NCBI RefSeq assembly: GCF_019249655.2
Contig: NZ_CP137557.1
Coordinates: 3,567,001-3,631,000 of the forward strand
From: Segatella copri
GTDB taxonomy: Bacteria; Bacteroidota; Bacteroidia; Bacteroidales; Bacteroidaceae
DNA: 64,000 nucleotides
Direction: 5' to 3'
The notes under the pieces were generated by a model, which was given only the letters and a program-made list of their open reading frames with translations, was not told the origin of the DNA and ran no database searches. Within the stretch, counting starts at the first letter, position 1. Every line of letters starts with the position of its first letter. Made by a program: the position numbers and the translations under genes. Of this stretch, positions 33,213 through 42,023 are shown piece after piece.

Positions 33213-33243
33213 CAAAGGTACTGCCTTTTCTCGAAATGACAAA
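33213..33243 (-). promoter_or_regulatory. Promoter of the TonB receptor gene
   Basis: Minus-strand TTTG (33240-33243) and TACCTTTG (33213-33220), 19 bp apart, 70 bp before the ATG. Confidence 0.65.
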
Positions 33244-33314
33244 GTAAAATGTGATTTATTTTAATCCTGCATGTAAAGATTTAATTTAAATCAAGAGTGG
33301 TTGGCGTGCTATAC

Positions 33315-33403
33315 TTGGCGGAAAATGGGGTTAAAAAGGCGTTTTCCGCCAATTATAAGTGCATACTTGGCGGAATGTGGGTTAAAAAATGTATTTTCCG
33401 CCA
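33315..33403. repeat. Two tandem 52-bp hairpin units upstream of the third ATPase gene
   Basis: Unit 1 has arms TTGGCGGAAAA (33315-33325) and TTTTCCGCCAA (33342-33352); unit 2 has TTGGCGGAA (33367-33375) and TTTTCCGCCA (33394-33403). Both loops contain GGGTTAAAAA, and ATAC precedes each unit. The array lies 21 bp before the -7 box. Confidence 0.8.
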
Positions 33404-33423
33404 GTTATACCGATAGTTTTTAT

Positions 33424-33431
33424 TATCTTTG
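33424..33431 (+). promoter_or_regulatory. -7 box of the ATPase gene at 33477
   Basis: TATCTTTG, 45 bp before the ATG; the -33 zone borders the second hairpin. Confidence 0.5.
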
Positions 33432-33476
33432 CCCCTAGTTTAATAAGTAGAATCATCAATTAGGGAGGATTATAAT

Positions 33477-34898
33477 ATGTTGATAGGCAGAAAGAAACAG
33501 CAGGCTGAGTTGCTGGAAGCTTATAATTCCGATGACTCAAGATTCGTTGCGTTGTATGGAAGAAGACGTGTGGGAAAGACTTATCTCATCAAACAGACGT
33601 TTAAGGATAAGTTTACTTTTTCTCATTCCGGTCTTGCTAATGGGTCTTTGCAAGAGCAACTGTATGGTTGGCGTTCTTCTTTAGAGAACGCAGGATATGT
33701 TGCGCCTTCTACCCCCAAGCATTGGCTGGAGGCTTTCGATATGTTGAAGGAGCTTATTCGCCAGTCATCAGCGAAAAAGAAAGTTGTTTTCATCGACGAA
33801 ATGCCTTGGATGGATACGCCTAGGTCTAAGTTTGTCACGGCTTTGGAGTTCTTCTGGAATGGATGGGCTGCCATGCGAGACGACATCCTGCTCATTATTT
33901 GCGGTTCTGCCACATCCTGGATTATCAATAAGATCTTCAGGAATCATGGCGGACTTCATAATCGTGTGAACTATCAGATATTCCTGGAGCCTTTCACCCT
34001 TCACGAGTGTGAGGAATATAGCGAGGCTATGGGCTTGGCTTATTCTCGATATGATTTGCTGGAAGCCTATATGGTGATGGGTGGTGTTCCCTATTATTGG
34101 TCTTTGATGCAGAAGGGCAGAAGTTTGGCACAGAATATAGATGCTCTTTTCTTTGCACCTCAGGGGCTTTTGCATTATGAGTTCAGGGAGTTGTATGATT
34201 CTCTCTTCCGTAATTCTGATAAATATATAGATGTGGTGAGTATCTTGGGGAAGAAGTTAGGCGGAATGCGTAGAGAGGAGATTGTGTCTGGTCTGGGAAT
34301 TGCGGATAATGGCAATCTTTCCCGAATCTTGGAAGATTTGGAGCATTGTGGCTTTATCGTCCGTACCAATGCCTATGGTGCCAGGAAATATAATGCCATC
34401 TATCGCCTGATGGATAATTTCTCTTTGTTCTTCTTGAAGTTCATGCAGGAGAACAAAACTGATGATCCTTCGTTCTGGTCTCACAATTATACTTCGCCTC
34501 TCCGGTATTCGTGGTGCGGCTTGGCTTTCGAGCGGGTATGTTTCCAGCATATTCCTCAAATCAAGCAGGCGCTTGGCATTTCGGGCGTTGTTACCAATAC
34601 GTATTCCTGGCAGGTGAAAGATGATCCGGTTTATGGTGCAGGAGCGCAGATTGATATGCTGATAGAGCGAGCCGATAATACGGTTAATATCTGCGAGATG
34701 AAGTTCTCGCAGAATGAGTTTGTGATAGATAAGGATTACGATGCAGTTCTTCGTCACAAGCTCTCCCGCTTTGGTGCTTCCGTTTCTCATCGTAAGGCGA
34801 TTCATCTTACGATGGTTACCACTTATGGGGTAGCTCATAATGCCTATTGGAATAGAGTGCAGAGCGAGGTTGTGGCAGATGATCTGTTTTGTGAATAA
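33477..34898 (+). CDS. Orphan AAA ATPase with DUF234-type C-terminus
   Basis: 473 residues. Walker A is GRRRVGKTYLIKQ, Walker B VVFIDEMPWMDTP, followed by LLIICGSATSWI (sensor). A winged-helix segment (GMRREEIVSGLGIADNGNLS) precedes a PD-(D/E)XK-like domain (GAQIDMLIERADN, ICEMKFS: Asp and Glu-x-Lys), the DUF234 arrangement. These archaeal-type ATPases are abundant in Bacteroidetes, with unknown function. The tail KAIHLTMVTTYGVAHNAYW matches the remnant at 8811-8975. A tandem-hairpin array lies upstream and no partner gene is near. Confidence 0.87.
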   Translation: MLIGRKKQQAELLEAYNSDDSRFVALYGRRRVGKTYLIKQTFKDKFTFSHSGLANGSLQEQLYGWRSSLENAGYVAPSTPKHWLEAFDMLKELIRQSSAKKKVVFIDEMPWMDTPRSKFVTALEFFWNGWAAMRDDILLIICGSATSWIINKIFRNHGGLHNRVNYQIFLEPFTLHECEEYSEAMGLAYSRYDLLEAYMVMGGVPYYWSLMQKGRSLAQNIDALFFAPQGLLHYEFRELYDSLFRNSDKYIDVVSILGKKLGGMRREEIVSGLGIADNGNLSRILEDLEHCGFIVRTNAYGARKYNAIYRLMDNFSLFFLKFMQENKTDDPSFWSHNYTSPLRYSWCGLAFERVCFQHIPQIKQALGISGVVTNTYSWQVKDDPVYGAGAQIDMLIERADNTVNICEMKFSQNEFVIDKDYDAVLRHKLSRFGASVSHRKAIHLTMVTTYGVAHNAYWNRVQSEVVADDLFCE

Positions 34899-34961
34899 TT
34901 GTAAAAATGGGCGATTTCGATATTTTCTGATAGAAACATTCGCTTTTTCAGATTATTCTTG

Positions 34962-34969
34962 TATCTTTG
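34962..34969 (+). promoter_or_regulatory. -7 box of the flavin reductase / clpS operon
   Basis: TATCTTTG, giving a leader of about 90 nt before the ATG at 35067. Confidence 0.5.
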
Positions 34970-35066
34970 CAGGTGATATGCGGTGTTAGGCGATGAATTG
35001 GCATGGCTTTTGTTGAATGCTGCTTTATTTCATTAATTAAAATATACAGAGAAAGGAAAAGATAAA

Positions 35067-35573
35067 ATGGAGAAAATCAACGTAAAAGAACTGAATGATA
35101 ATGTCTTCGAGACTATTGGTAAGGAATGGATGCTGGTTTGCGCCGGCAACAAGGATAAGTTCAATATGATGACGGCTTCCTGGGGTTGCCTGGGATGGCT
35201 CTGGAACAAGCCGGTGGCTGTGGTATTTATCCGCCCGGAACGCTACACCCACGGCATCATCGAGGAGAATGAATTCATGACCCTCTCTTTCCTCGGCAAT
35301 AGCGAGGAGGCTCGAAAGATATATAACTTCTGCGGTTCTAAGAGTGGACGTGATTTCGATAAGGCAAAGGAAACAGGATTGACTCCTGTGGAGACCGATA
35401 ACGGCAGCATTGGCTTTGAGCAGTCACGACTCACCCTGGAATGCCGCAAACTCTATAAGGACAATATGACGGCAGAGAAGTTCCTCGATAAGGACCTGCT
35501 GCAGTGGTATGGTGCCAAGGGCGGATTCCACGATGTCTATGTCGTGGAGATTACCAATGCTTATACAAAGTAA
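35067..35573 (+). CDS. Flavin reductase-like FMN-binding protein (flavoredoxin)
   Basis: 168 residues. The split-barrel FMN-binding fold is supported by MMTASWGCLGWLWNKPVAVV, then FIRPERYTHGIIEENEFMTL with RPERYT contacting the flavin, and SKSGRDFDK. These proteins reduce flavins or carry electrons. Located 10 bp before clpS on the same strand, so it is probably the first gene of the transcript, although it has no known link to the N-degron pathway. Confidence 0.85.
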   Translation: MEKINVKELNDNVFETIGKEWMLVCAGNKDKFNMMTASWGCLGWLWNKPVAVVFIRPERYTHGIIEENEFMTLSFLGNSEEARKIYNFCGSKSGRDFDKAKETGLTPVETDNGSIGFEQSRLTLECRKLYKDNMTAEKFLDKDLLQWYGAKGGFHDVYVVEITNAYTK

Positions 35574-35583
35574 TAATTAAAAT

Positions 35584-35886
35584 ATGGCTCAAGAACAGAC
35601 AGCAATTCGTGAACGCCAGAAAACCAGGCTCAAGGAGCCGGGGCGTTACGTGGTGATGATGTTCAACGATGACTTCACACCGATGGATTTCGTGGTGGAT
35701 ATCCTCGAAACCATCTTCTTCAAGTCGCAGGCTGAGGCTGAAGCAATCATGCTCAAGGTTCATCACGAGGAGAAAGCCGTGGTGGGTACCTACAGCTACG
35801 ACATTGCCAAGAGCAAAGTGGAAAAAGCGATGGAGAAAGCCCGTACGCAGAAATATCCGCTGAAGCTCACTTATATGCCAGAATGA
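35584..35886 (+). CDS. clpS: ClpS, ClpA adaptor of the N-degron pathway
   Basis: 100 residues, the usual size. The conserved core is present: MMFNDDFTPMDFVVDILETI, then IMLKVHHEEKAVVGTYSYDI and AKSKVEKA. ClpS binds proteins with destabilising N-terminal residues (Leu, Phe, Tyr, Trp) and delivers them to ClpA-ClpP. The next genes encode ClpA and Aat, so all three steps of the pathway are side by side. A small GGGGG/CCCCC hairpin (35888-35907) sits between clpS and clpA. Confidence 0.93.
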   Translation: MAQEQTAIRERQKTRLKEPGRYVVMMFNDDFTPMDFVVDILETIFFKSQAEAEAIMLKVHHEEKAVVGTYSYDIAKSKVEKAMEKARTQKYPLKLTYMPE

Positions 35887-35951
35887 TAGGGGGCTTTTCA
35901 AAACCCCCGATTCAAGTTTTAAATCCCGAATAAAGAAAGGAAAAGAATAGA

Positions 35952-38237
35952 ATGGACAGTATGGGATTAACCCGATATATGAGTGTCTTGATGGACGATG
36001 CCATGAAGCAGGCCCGGTTCTTCGATCATGAGTTTGTGATGCCGGAGCACATGCTTCTGTCATTGCTCCGCCAGTATGCCTTCTGCCAGGCTTTGCAGGA
36101 GGAAGGCGTGGATAGTCTTAAGATGCACGAAGACTTGGTGGGATGGCTCGCCAAGCAGGAGCGTGTGCCTGAAAATATCAAGTATCTGCCGGAGCCTTCG
36201 TCGCTCTTCAAGACCATGTTTGGAACGGCATGCGCCTTGGCTGCTGCCGCTGATAGAAAACTTGTGAATGTGCCTCATTTCGTGCAGGCGATGTTTGGCT
36301 TGCAGAACTCAGAAGCCGCTTACCTGTTGTGCAAGAACGTAGGCGACCGTCAGGGCGAATTCCTGGCGAGTGTGGATAGCTATTATCCGCTGGAAAATGA
36401 ACCAGGTGATGAAACCCTAATGATGGGTGATGGCTACGATGAGGATGACTATGATAACGATTATGATGATGACGAAGAGGAGGGAAGAAGCCGACAGCCT
36501 CAGGATTGGCACCAGTTGGTTACCTGTATCTCTGATCAGGTGGAGGAGCACAATCCGCTCATCGGCAGAGAACAGGAACTGGATAGAACCATTCAGGTGC
36601 TCTGTCGTGCAGAAAAAAACAATCCGCTTCACATCGGCGAACCGGGCGTAGGTAAAACCGCCCTGGTTTATGGTCTTGCCAAACTCATCAACGAGAATCA
36701 GGTGCCTGATCGTCTCAAGGGAGCACGCATCTATGGCATGGACATGGGACAGATGCTTGCCGGCGCCCAGTATCGTGGCGATTTCGAAAAGCGTATCAAG
36801 ATGGTGATGGAGGGAGCCGCCAAGGAAGGCAATACCATCATCTATATTGATGAGATTCATAATATGATAGGTGCAGGTCGTGGCTCTGATGGTGGACCTG
36901 ATGCTTCCAATATGCTGAAGCAGTATCTGGAGGCAGGCGACATCCGATTCATCGGTTCTACTACCTACGAGGAGTTCAACCGCTATATGGCTCAGAGCAA
37001 GGGCATCGTGCGCCGCTTCCAGCAGATTGACATCAAGGAACCTACCGAGGAGGAAGCTATCAGAATCCTGGAGGGCTTGCAGTATAAATACAATAAGTTC
37101 CACAACGTAACCTATCGCAAGGACGCCCTGGAGTATGCCGTTCGTGCCAGTGCCAAATACATCAGCAACCGCTGTCTGCCTGATAAGGCCATCGACCTGA
37201 TGGATGAGGCGGGTGCTTATCTGGAGGTGCATCCTGTGGAATATCGCCAGCGTTCTTATGTAACCAAGGCTATTATCCAGCAGATTCTTACCAAGGTCTG
37301 CAAGATAGATGCGGCTGCCATCAAGGACGAAAACAATGATTCTCTGGCTACACTCCGCCAGCGCATACTCGACAAGATTTATGGTCAGGATAAGGCTGTG
37401 GATAAGGTGGTTGAGGCTGTGATGATGGCGAAGGCAGGACTGGTGGATGATGACAAGCCGATGGCTTCGCTGCTCTTCGTGGGTCCTACGGGTGTAGGTA
37501 AAACCGAGGTGGTCCGTGTGCTGGCTAAGGAACTCGGCATCGAACTGGTGCGCTTCGATATGAGTGAATACACCGAGAAGCATACCGTGGCTAAGCTCAT
37601 CGGTTCGCCTGCCGGATACGTGGGTTATGAAGATGGAGGTCTCCTTACCGATGCCATCCGCAAGACACCAAACTGCGTGCTCCTGCTCGATGAGATTGAG
37701 AAGGCGCATAGCGACATCTACAACATCCTGCTTCAGGTGATGGACTATGCCCGATTGACCGACAACAAGGGTCAGAAGGCAGATTTCAGAAACGTAATCC
37801 TCGTGATGACTTCCAATGCCGGAGCGCAGTATGCATCCCAGGCAAGCGTAGGTTTCGGCGGTAATGTAACCCGTGGCGAGGCGATGTTGGCTCAGGTAAA
37901 GAAGACCTTCAAGCCAGAGTTCATCAACCGACTTTCCGACACTGTGGTGTTTAACGATATGGATAAGCACATGGCAGAACTGATTCTTGCCAAGAAGCTT
38001 CGTCAGCTCGATGCAAAGTTGGCAGCAAAGGGAGTTTCTATTACGCTTACCGATGCGGCAAGAGAGAAGATTCTGGAGTGGGGCTTTACCAAGGAATATG
38101 GAGCCCGCGAGATGGATCGTGTCATCGGCAACCGCCTGAAGCCAATCCTGATGAAGGCGCTGCTCTTCGGCAAGCTCAAGAAGGCAGGCAAGGGCTGCGT
38201 AGATTTCGATGGTAAGGAACTGGTGGTTAATTATTAG
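35952..38237 (+). CDS. clpA: ClpA-type AAA+ unfoldase
   Basis: 761 residues. Order: N-domain (residues 1-150), a strongly acidic Asp/Glu/Tyr linker (about 157-178: GYDEDDYDNDYDDDEEEG), AAA module D1 with Walker A GEPGVGKT near residue 230, and D2 with GPTGVGKT near 510. The C-terminal region carries a ClpP-binding-loop candidate ASVGFGGN, equivalent to the IGF/IGL loop. No M-domain is present, so it is ClpA rather than ClpB/ClpC. ClpA unfolds substrates for ClpP; the acidic linker is longer than I expect for this family. clpP is not in the window. Confidence 0.93.
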   Translation: MDSMGLTRYMSVLMDDAMKQARFFDHEFVMPEHMLLSLLRQYAFCQALQEEGVDSLKMHEDLVGWLAKQERVPENIKYLPEPSSLFKTMFGTACALAAAADRKLVNVPHFVQAMFGLQNSEAAYLLCKNVGDRQGEFLASVDSYYPLENEPGDETLMMGDGYDEDDYDNDYDDDEEEGRSRQPQDWHQLVTCISDQVEEHNPLIGREQELDRTIQVLCRAEKNNPLHIGEPGVGKTALVYGLAKLINENQVPDRLKGARIYGMDMGQMLAGAQYRGDFEKRIKMVMEGAAKEGNTIIYIDEIHNMIGAGRGSDGGPDASNMLKQYLEAGDIRFIGSTTYEEFNRYMAQSKGIVRRFQQIDIKEPTEEEAIRILEGLQYKYNKFHNVTYRKDALEYAVRASAKYISNRCLPDKAIDLMDEAGAYLEVHPVEYRQRSYVTKAIIQQILTKVCKIDAAAIKDENNDSLATLRQRILDKIYGQDKAVDKVVEAVMMAKAGLVDDDKPMASLLFVGPTGVGKTEVVRVLAKELGIELVRFDMSEYTEKHTVAKLIGSPAGYVGYEDGGLLTDAIRKTPNCVLLLDEIEKAHSDIYNILLQVMDYARLTDNKGQKADFRNVILVMTSNAGAQYASQASVGFGGNVTRGEAMLAQVKKTFKPEFINRLSDTVVFNDMDKHMAELILAKKLRQLDAKLAAKGVSITLTDAAREKILEWGFTKEYGAREMDRVIGNRLKPILMKALLFGKLKKAGKGCVDFDGKELVVNY

Positions 38238-38243
38238 GAAGCT

Positions 38244-38909
38244 ATGATATTACAGATAGATGAAAATGCGGAAGAGATTTATTTTCCCGATCCGCATTAC
38301 GGCGATGACGACGGATGTTTTGCGATAGGTGGCGACTTGAGCATCGACCGCCTGCTGCTGGCTTACAGCAATGGCATCTTTCCCTGGTATAGCTTTCGCG
38401 ACCAGCCGGAGATACTCTGGTTCTGTCCGATGAAGCGCTTCGTCATCTTCCCGGACGAAATCCACGTCAGTCATTCCATGAGAACCTTGCTGAGAAAGAA
38501 CCGATACAGCGTGGGAATCAACGAGGATTTCGATGCTGTGATTCGTGCCTGCAGCAAGACCAATGGCCGTTATGAGGAAGAGGGTGCCTGGTTGGGTGAA
38601 AACATTATTCAGGCATTCACCGCCCTTCATGAGCAGGGCTTTGCAGCAAGCGTGGAAGTATGGGATAATGAAACTGGTGAGTTGGTGGGCGGACTTTATG
38701 GCGTCACCATCGGCAAGGTCTTCATTGGCGAGAGCATGTTCTCCAAGGTTCCGTCGGGTTCAAAGATAGCCCTCATCTTCCTGGCTAATTATCTGCAGGA
38801 GCATGGAGGCAAGATGATAGATTGCCAGTTGGAAACCCCGCATCTCAAGTCGATGGGTGGCAGATATATTTCCTACGAGGAATATATGGAAATCATGAAT
38901 GATGATTAG
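38244..38909 (+). CDS. aat: Leucyl/phenylalanyl-tRNA-protein transferase (Aat)
   Basis: 221 residues. Family motifs are present: FPDPHYGDDDGCFAIGGDL, NGIFPWYSF, PEILWFCPMKRFVIFP, WLGENIIQAFTALHEQG, VEVWDNETGELVGGLYGVTI, ESMFSKVPSGSKIAL. Aat attaches Leu or Phe to proteins beginning with Arg or Lys, creating substrates for ClpS-ClpA. The gene starts 6 bp after clpA, completing a compact N-degron operon. Confidence 0.95.
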   Translation: MILQIDENAEEIYFPDPHYGDDDGCFAIGGDLSIDRLLLAYSNGIFPWYSFRDQPEILWFCPMKRFVIFPDEIHVSHSMRTLLRKNRYSVGINEDFDAVIRACSKTNGRYEEEGAWLGENIIQAFTALHEQGFAASVEVWDNETGELVGGLYGVTIGKVFIGESMFSKVPSGSKIALIFLANYLQEHGGKMIDCQLETPHLKSMGGRYISYEEYMEIMNDD

Positions 38910-39003
38910 GAAAATCATGCATGAAAGAATATAATCATGCATGAAGAATATAATCTGCAAGAAAGAATAAAAGAGTTTCTCTTTTGAAGAGGAAATAAAT
39001 AAT

Positions 39004-39040
39004 AAAGGCTAGGTTCCCGATTCTGGGAAACCTAGCCTTT
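39004..39040. terminator. Bidirectional terminator between aat and the phosphatase gene
   Basis: AAAGGCTAGGTTCCC and GGGAAACCTAGCCTTT form a near-perfect 15-bp stem; convergent genes flank it. Repeats of AATCATGCATGAA lie just before, at 38913-38945. Confidence 0.85.
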
Positions 39041-39047
39041 GTTGTGT

Positions 39048-40658
39048 TTAGAATATCGGTGTGCCGATGCAGCCGTTAGGTGCCTGAATATGCAGCATCG
39101 CACAAACGGTGGCGGCAATATCCGTCATATAGTGAGGCTGGGCGCTCTCGCCGTGCTGGATGCCCCAACCCATAAACAGGCAAGGAATATGGATATCGTA
39201 TGGATTCCATGCTCCGTGGGTAGTTCCCTTGCTGCTGTAATAATCGTAGTGACCTGGCTTCAGTACTATCTGGACGCTTCCGCTGCGCTCACGGTTGTAG
39301 CCGTTGATGGCACGGAACTTCAGCTCTGCAGGAATGCTCTCTGTGGAGGTCTTCTCCATATCGAAGGCATAGTGCACATCCTTGTCTTTCTTCAATCTAT
39401 CTACCACAGCCTGCTTGATGGCTGCGTAATCCAAACCGAGTTCTTCAATGGTATCTGTGTTGAAGAACACCTGGTAGTTCATGATAGTCTTCACGAGATT
39501 CTTGTCGGTATTGAACTTAGCTTTCAGAATCTGATTCAGCTCTTCTACCAATCCTTTTTTGTTCCAGATGCCGGCAGGGATTCGCTGATCTTGCAGGAAG
39601 GTGGCATTGTTCACACCTCCATGGTCGGCGGTGAGGAAGGTGAGATAATTTCCCTTGCCTACGGTCTGGTCGAGATAAGCGAAGAAATCAGCCAGAGCCT
39701 TATCAAGTCTAAGATAGCAGTCTTCTGTTTCTATAGCGTTCACGCCCACCTGATGACCGATGTAATCGGTGCTTGAACAGCTGATGGTCAGCAGGTCGGT
39801 ATCTGTGTTTCTACCCAGGTTCTCGCCCTCGATGGCAGCCTTGGCAATATCGAAGGTCAGGTTGCAGCCGAATGGGGTGTTGCGGAGAATCTTGTAGCCA
39901 TGCTTCTTGTATAAGGCTGGCAAGTCGAGTGGCAATACCGCCTTCTCGCCCTCAGCGATACCGTTCTCATAGTTGTTGTCATCGCTGGTGCTCTCCTTAT
40001 AGGAATCGATAGGGTAGAGCGTCTCCCATTTCTTGGAAAGATACTTGTTAGGCAGTTTTTGCTTGTTGAACTTGTTCACCCACTCTGGCAGTTTTTCCAT
40101 ATAGAATGTGCTGGTGATGAACTTGCCCGATTTATCATCAAACCAGTAAGCGCCATTGGCGTGATGACCGGCAGGGAGGATGGAAGCTCTGTCTTTCAAG
40201 GCCACGCCCACCACCTTAGAGCGGTTGTTGGTAGCCAGACGGAGTTCATCGCCGATGGTAGTTACCCACAGATTGCGAGGCGACATCTTGCCCGCCTTGC
40301 TATCAGAGCCCACAGGGTTTACGGTATCATCAGCAGTACAGTACACAACCTTTCCATCCTTCACGAAGTTATTTCCGGCGATTCCGTGGATAGAAGGCAC
40401 GGAACCGGTCCAGATAGAAGAGTGACCGATGGCTGTAACCGAAGGGATATAAGGAATCTTGCAGTTTTCCACGCTGAATCCTTCGCCGAGCATTCTCTTG
40501 AATCCGCCTTCGCCGTAGCGGGCGTAGTAGCGATAGAGGTAATCCCATCGCATCTGGTCGATTACAATGCCTACAACGAGCTTAGGTCGTTGAGGCTGAG
40601 CCTGTGCGATGCCGCAGAAGCAGCAGAGCACGAAGATGAGTTTAAAAATCTTATTCAT
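39048..40658 (-). CDS. PafA-type alkaline phosphatase (phosphatase/phosphodiesterase superfamily)
   Basis: 536 residues from the ATG at 40656-40658, where a signal peptide (MNKIFKLIFVLCCFCGIAQA) begins; an upstream in-frame ATG adds 8 residues and is less likely. The metal and catalytic residues of Bacteroidetes PafA are recognisable: Asp34 (VIDQMRWDY), the nucleophile Thr75 (PSVTAIGHSS), Lys155-x-Arg157 (ALKDRAS), SCSSTDYIGH, LTADHGG and GTTHGAWNPYD. The Thr nucleophile and the K-x-R pair indicate a monoesterase. PafA enzymes are periplasmic and release phosphate from diverse esters. Confidence 0.9.
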   Translation of the reverse strand: MNKIFKLIFVLCCFCGIAQAQPQRPKLVVGIVIDQMRWDYLYRYYARYGEGGFKRMLGEGFSVENCKIPYIPSVTAIGHSSIWTGSVPSIHGIAGNNFVKDGKVVYCTADDTVNPVGSDSKAGKMSPRNLWVTTIGDELRLATNNRSKVVGVALKDRASILPAGHHANGAYWFDDKSGKFITSTFYMEKLPEWVNKFNKQKLPNKYLSKKWETLYPIDSYKESTSDDNNYENGIAEGEKAVLPLDLPALYKKHGYKILRNTPFGCNLTFDIAKAAIEGENLGRNTDTDLLTISCSSTDYIGHQVGVNAIETEDCYLRLDKALADFFAYLDQTVGKGNYLTFLTADHGGVNNATFLQDQRIPAGIWNKKGLVEELNQILKAKFNTDKNLVKTIMNYQVFFNTDTIEELGLDYAAIKQAVVDRLKKDKDVHYAFDMEKTSTESIPAELKFRAINGYNRERSGSVQIVLKPGHYDYYSSKGTTHGAWNPYDIHIPCLFMGWGIQHGESAQPHYMTDIAATVCAMLHIQAPNGCIGTPIF

Positions 40659-40734
40659 TTCTCTATATGTTATTTGATACATCTATATCTGATATAGATA
40701 GATTGTAAATTGTAATATGTTTTAAATACGCTTG

Positions 40735-40742
40735 CAAAGATA
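40735..40742 (-). promoter_or_regulatory. -7 box of the PafA-like gene
   Basis: Minus-strand TATCTTTG, 77 bp before the ATG. Confidence 0.45.
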
Positions 40743-41118
40743 CAATTTATTTTGGGATAAAACAATAAAAACAGAAGAAAATGGAGTTTGGTATCGAAAA
40801 GTAAGGCAGAAAGAAATGATGAAGCCAAGTTGTTACATAGTCTCTTTTTTTGTTACAAAGTAAAACTACGGAACAGCCTGCTGGCGAACACTCAAAAGAG
40901 AAAAAACTCTATGATTGAAAAAAAAACTCCTGAAGGAGTGAACTTTTCAGATTTTATTTGTACTTTTGCCATGTCATTCAGTATTTTACTATTTTTTAGC
41001 AACACTAGGATAAGTGAATTTACTGATGTGGCAATATTCTGAATAACTTTAGGTTGTTCAGCTGCTTGTGAAAATATAGAGTTTATAGTGTTGTGGAAAT
41101 TATTTAAATAATAAAGTC
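40743..41118 (+). other. 376-bp intergenic region
   Basis: No convincing gene. It contains a small A-flanked hairpin ACTCC-TGAA-GGAGT at 40926-40939 and a -7 box TACTTTTG at 40961-40968 that could drive the gene at 41119 with a leader of about 140 nt. Confidence 0.45.
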
Positions 41119-41982
41119 ATGAAGGGGAGAACTATAAAAAAAGTATTTTTGTTGGTGCTTTTGTTGGTATCATCAGTTGCTGTTGAGGGAAAAGAAGATG
41201 TAGAAATTATAGGGAGAGATATGGATAGTACGGGCTTGGTATCTTTCTACACAGGACATGATTTTTATATCAGTGGTGCTGATGCTGCGTATCTGGATCA
41301 TATATGTTGGAAGTATATCTTGCCATCAAGTGATGGGAAAGAGAATGTTGTCTTTCAAAAAAGTGACACGAAAGATTTCTCTATCCCACAAATAGATGAT
41401 GTCAGTAAGTATCATATCAATATCAATGGTGATATTGATGCCAAGATAGTTTTAGAGGGAGAGGTGAGAGGACAGAAAATATCTTGTGTTTATAATTTGA
41501 CTCTGGAATTAAAGCCTAGAATCAAAAGTGTAAAGGTGGTGAAAATCGTTAGTAATATGCCAAAGTACGATTCTTATGATGTGTATTATGATGTTGAATA
41601 TGTTGGTAGTGATGAATTGTTTATCAGTGTAGAAGAGGAATATGGCGGTGGTATGTCAAGTCAGATAATCAAAGAGCCGTTTTATGCTCATGTTAAATCA
41701 GAATATATCACAGCTCCTTATTATGCTTGGATACATATTTCGGCAGAGAACAAATATGGTAAGGATGTATATACTTTAGAGCTACCTCCATATGGCAATG
41801 TTGCTGGAATAAATAACTTGCAGTTAGATGACAAGCATTTTATTGTTAGGGATTTGTATGGTAATCGTAAACTTTCGACAAATAGCTTTAGCAGTTTACA
41901 GAGTTTACCTGCTGGTGTGTATCTGGTGGAAGTTTATTCTGGCAAGACAAGAATAAAGACTATAAAGTTTTATAGGAAATGA
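41119..41982 (+). CDS. Secreted protein of unknown function with type IX-like C-terminal tail
   Basis: 287 residues with a signal peptide (KKVFLLVLLLVSSVAVEG). The body is beta-rich with aromatic residues (HDFYISGADAAYLDHICWKY, VYYDVEYVGSDELF), resembling immunoglobulin-like modules. The last 75 residues (HFIVRDLYGNRKLST, LPAGVYLVEVYSGKTRIKTI) match a type A T9SS sorting/Por-secretion tail, so surface attachment or release is likely. AT-rich relative to the housekeeping genes; probably recently acquired. The function is not recognised. Confidence 0.6.
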   Translation: MKGRTIKKVFLLVLLLVSSVAVEGKEDVEIIGRDMDSTGLVSFYTGHDFYISGADAAYLDHICWKYILPSSDGKENVVFQKSDTKDFSIPQIDDVSKYHININGDIDAKIVLEGEVRGQKISCVYNLTLELKPRIKSVKVVKIVSNMPKYDSYDVYYDVEYVGSDELFISVEEEYGGGMSSQIIKEPFYAHVKSEYITAPYYAWIHISAENKYGKDVYTLELPPYGNVAGINNLQLDDKHFIVRDLYGNRKLSTNSFSSLQSLPAGVYLVEVYSGKTRIKTIKFYRK

Positions 41983-42023
41983 AACAATAGGGAGTGTTAT
42001 TAAATTTTTTACTATTAGTTTAA

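Noticed and set aside
33143..33243. Cobalamin riboswitch ahead of the TonB receptor
   Set aside because: No GCCACTG-type box or cobalamin-riboswitch core was found; only a short hairpin and a promoter.
36417..37970. 517-residue minus-strand frame opposite clpA
   Set aside because: Mirror of a highly conserved gene with strong codon bias; composition is unlike a real protein.
40788..41042. 84-residue plus-strand frame before the gene at 41119
   Set aside because: No start signals, no family, and it spans a hairpin and a promoter box.
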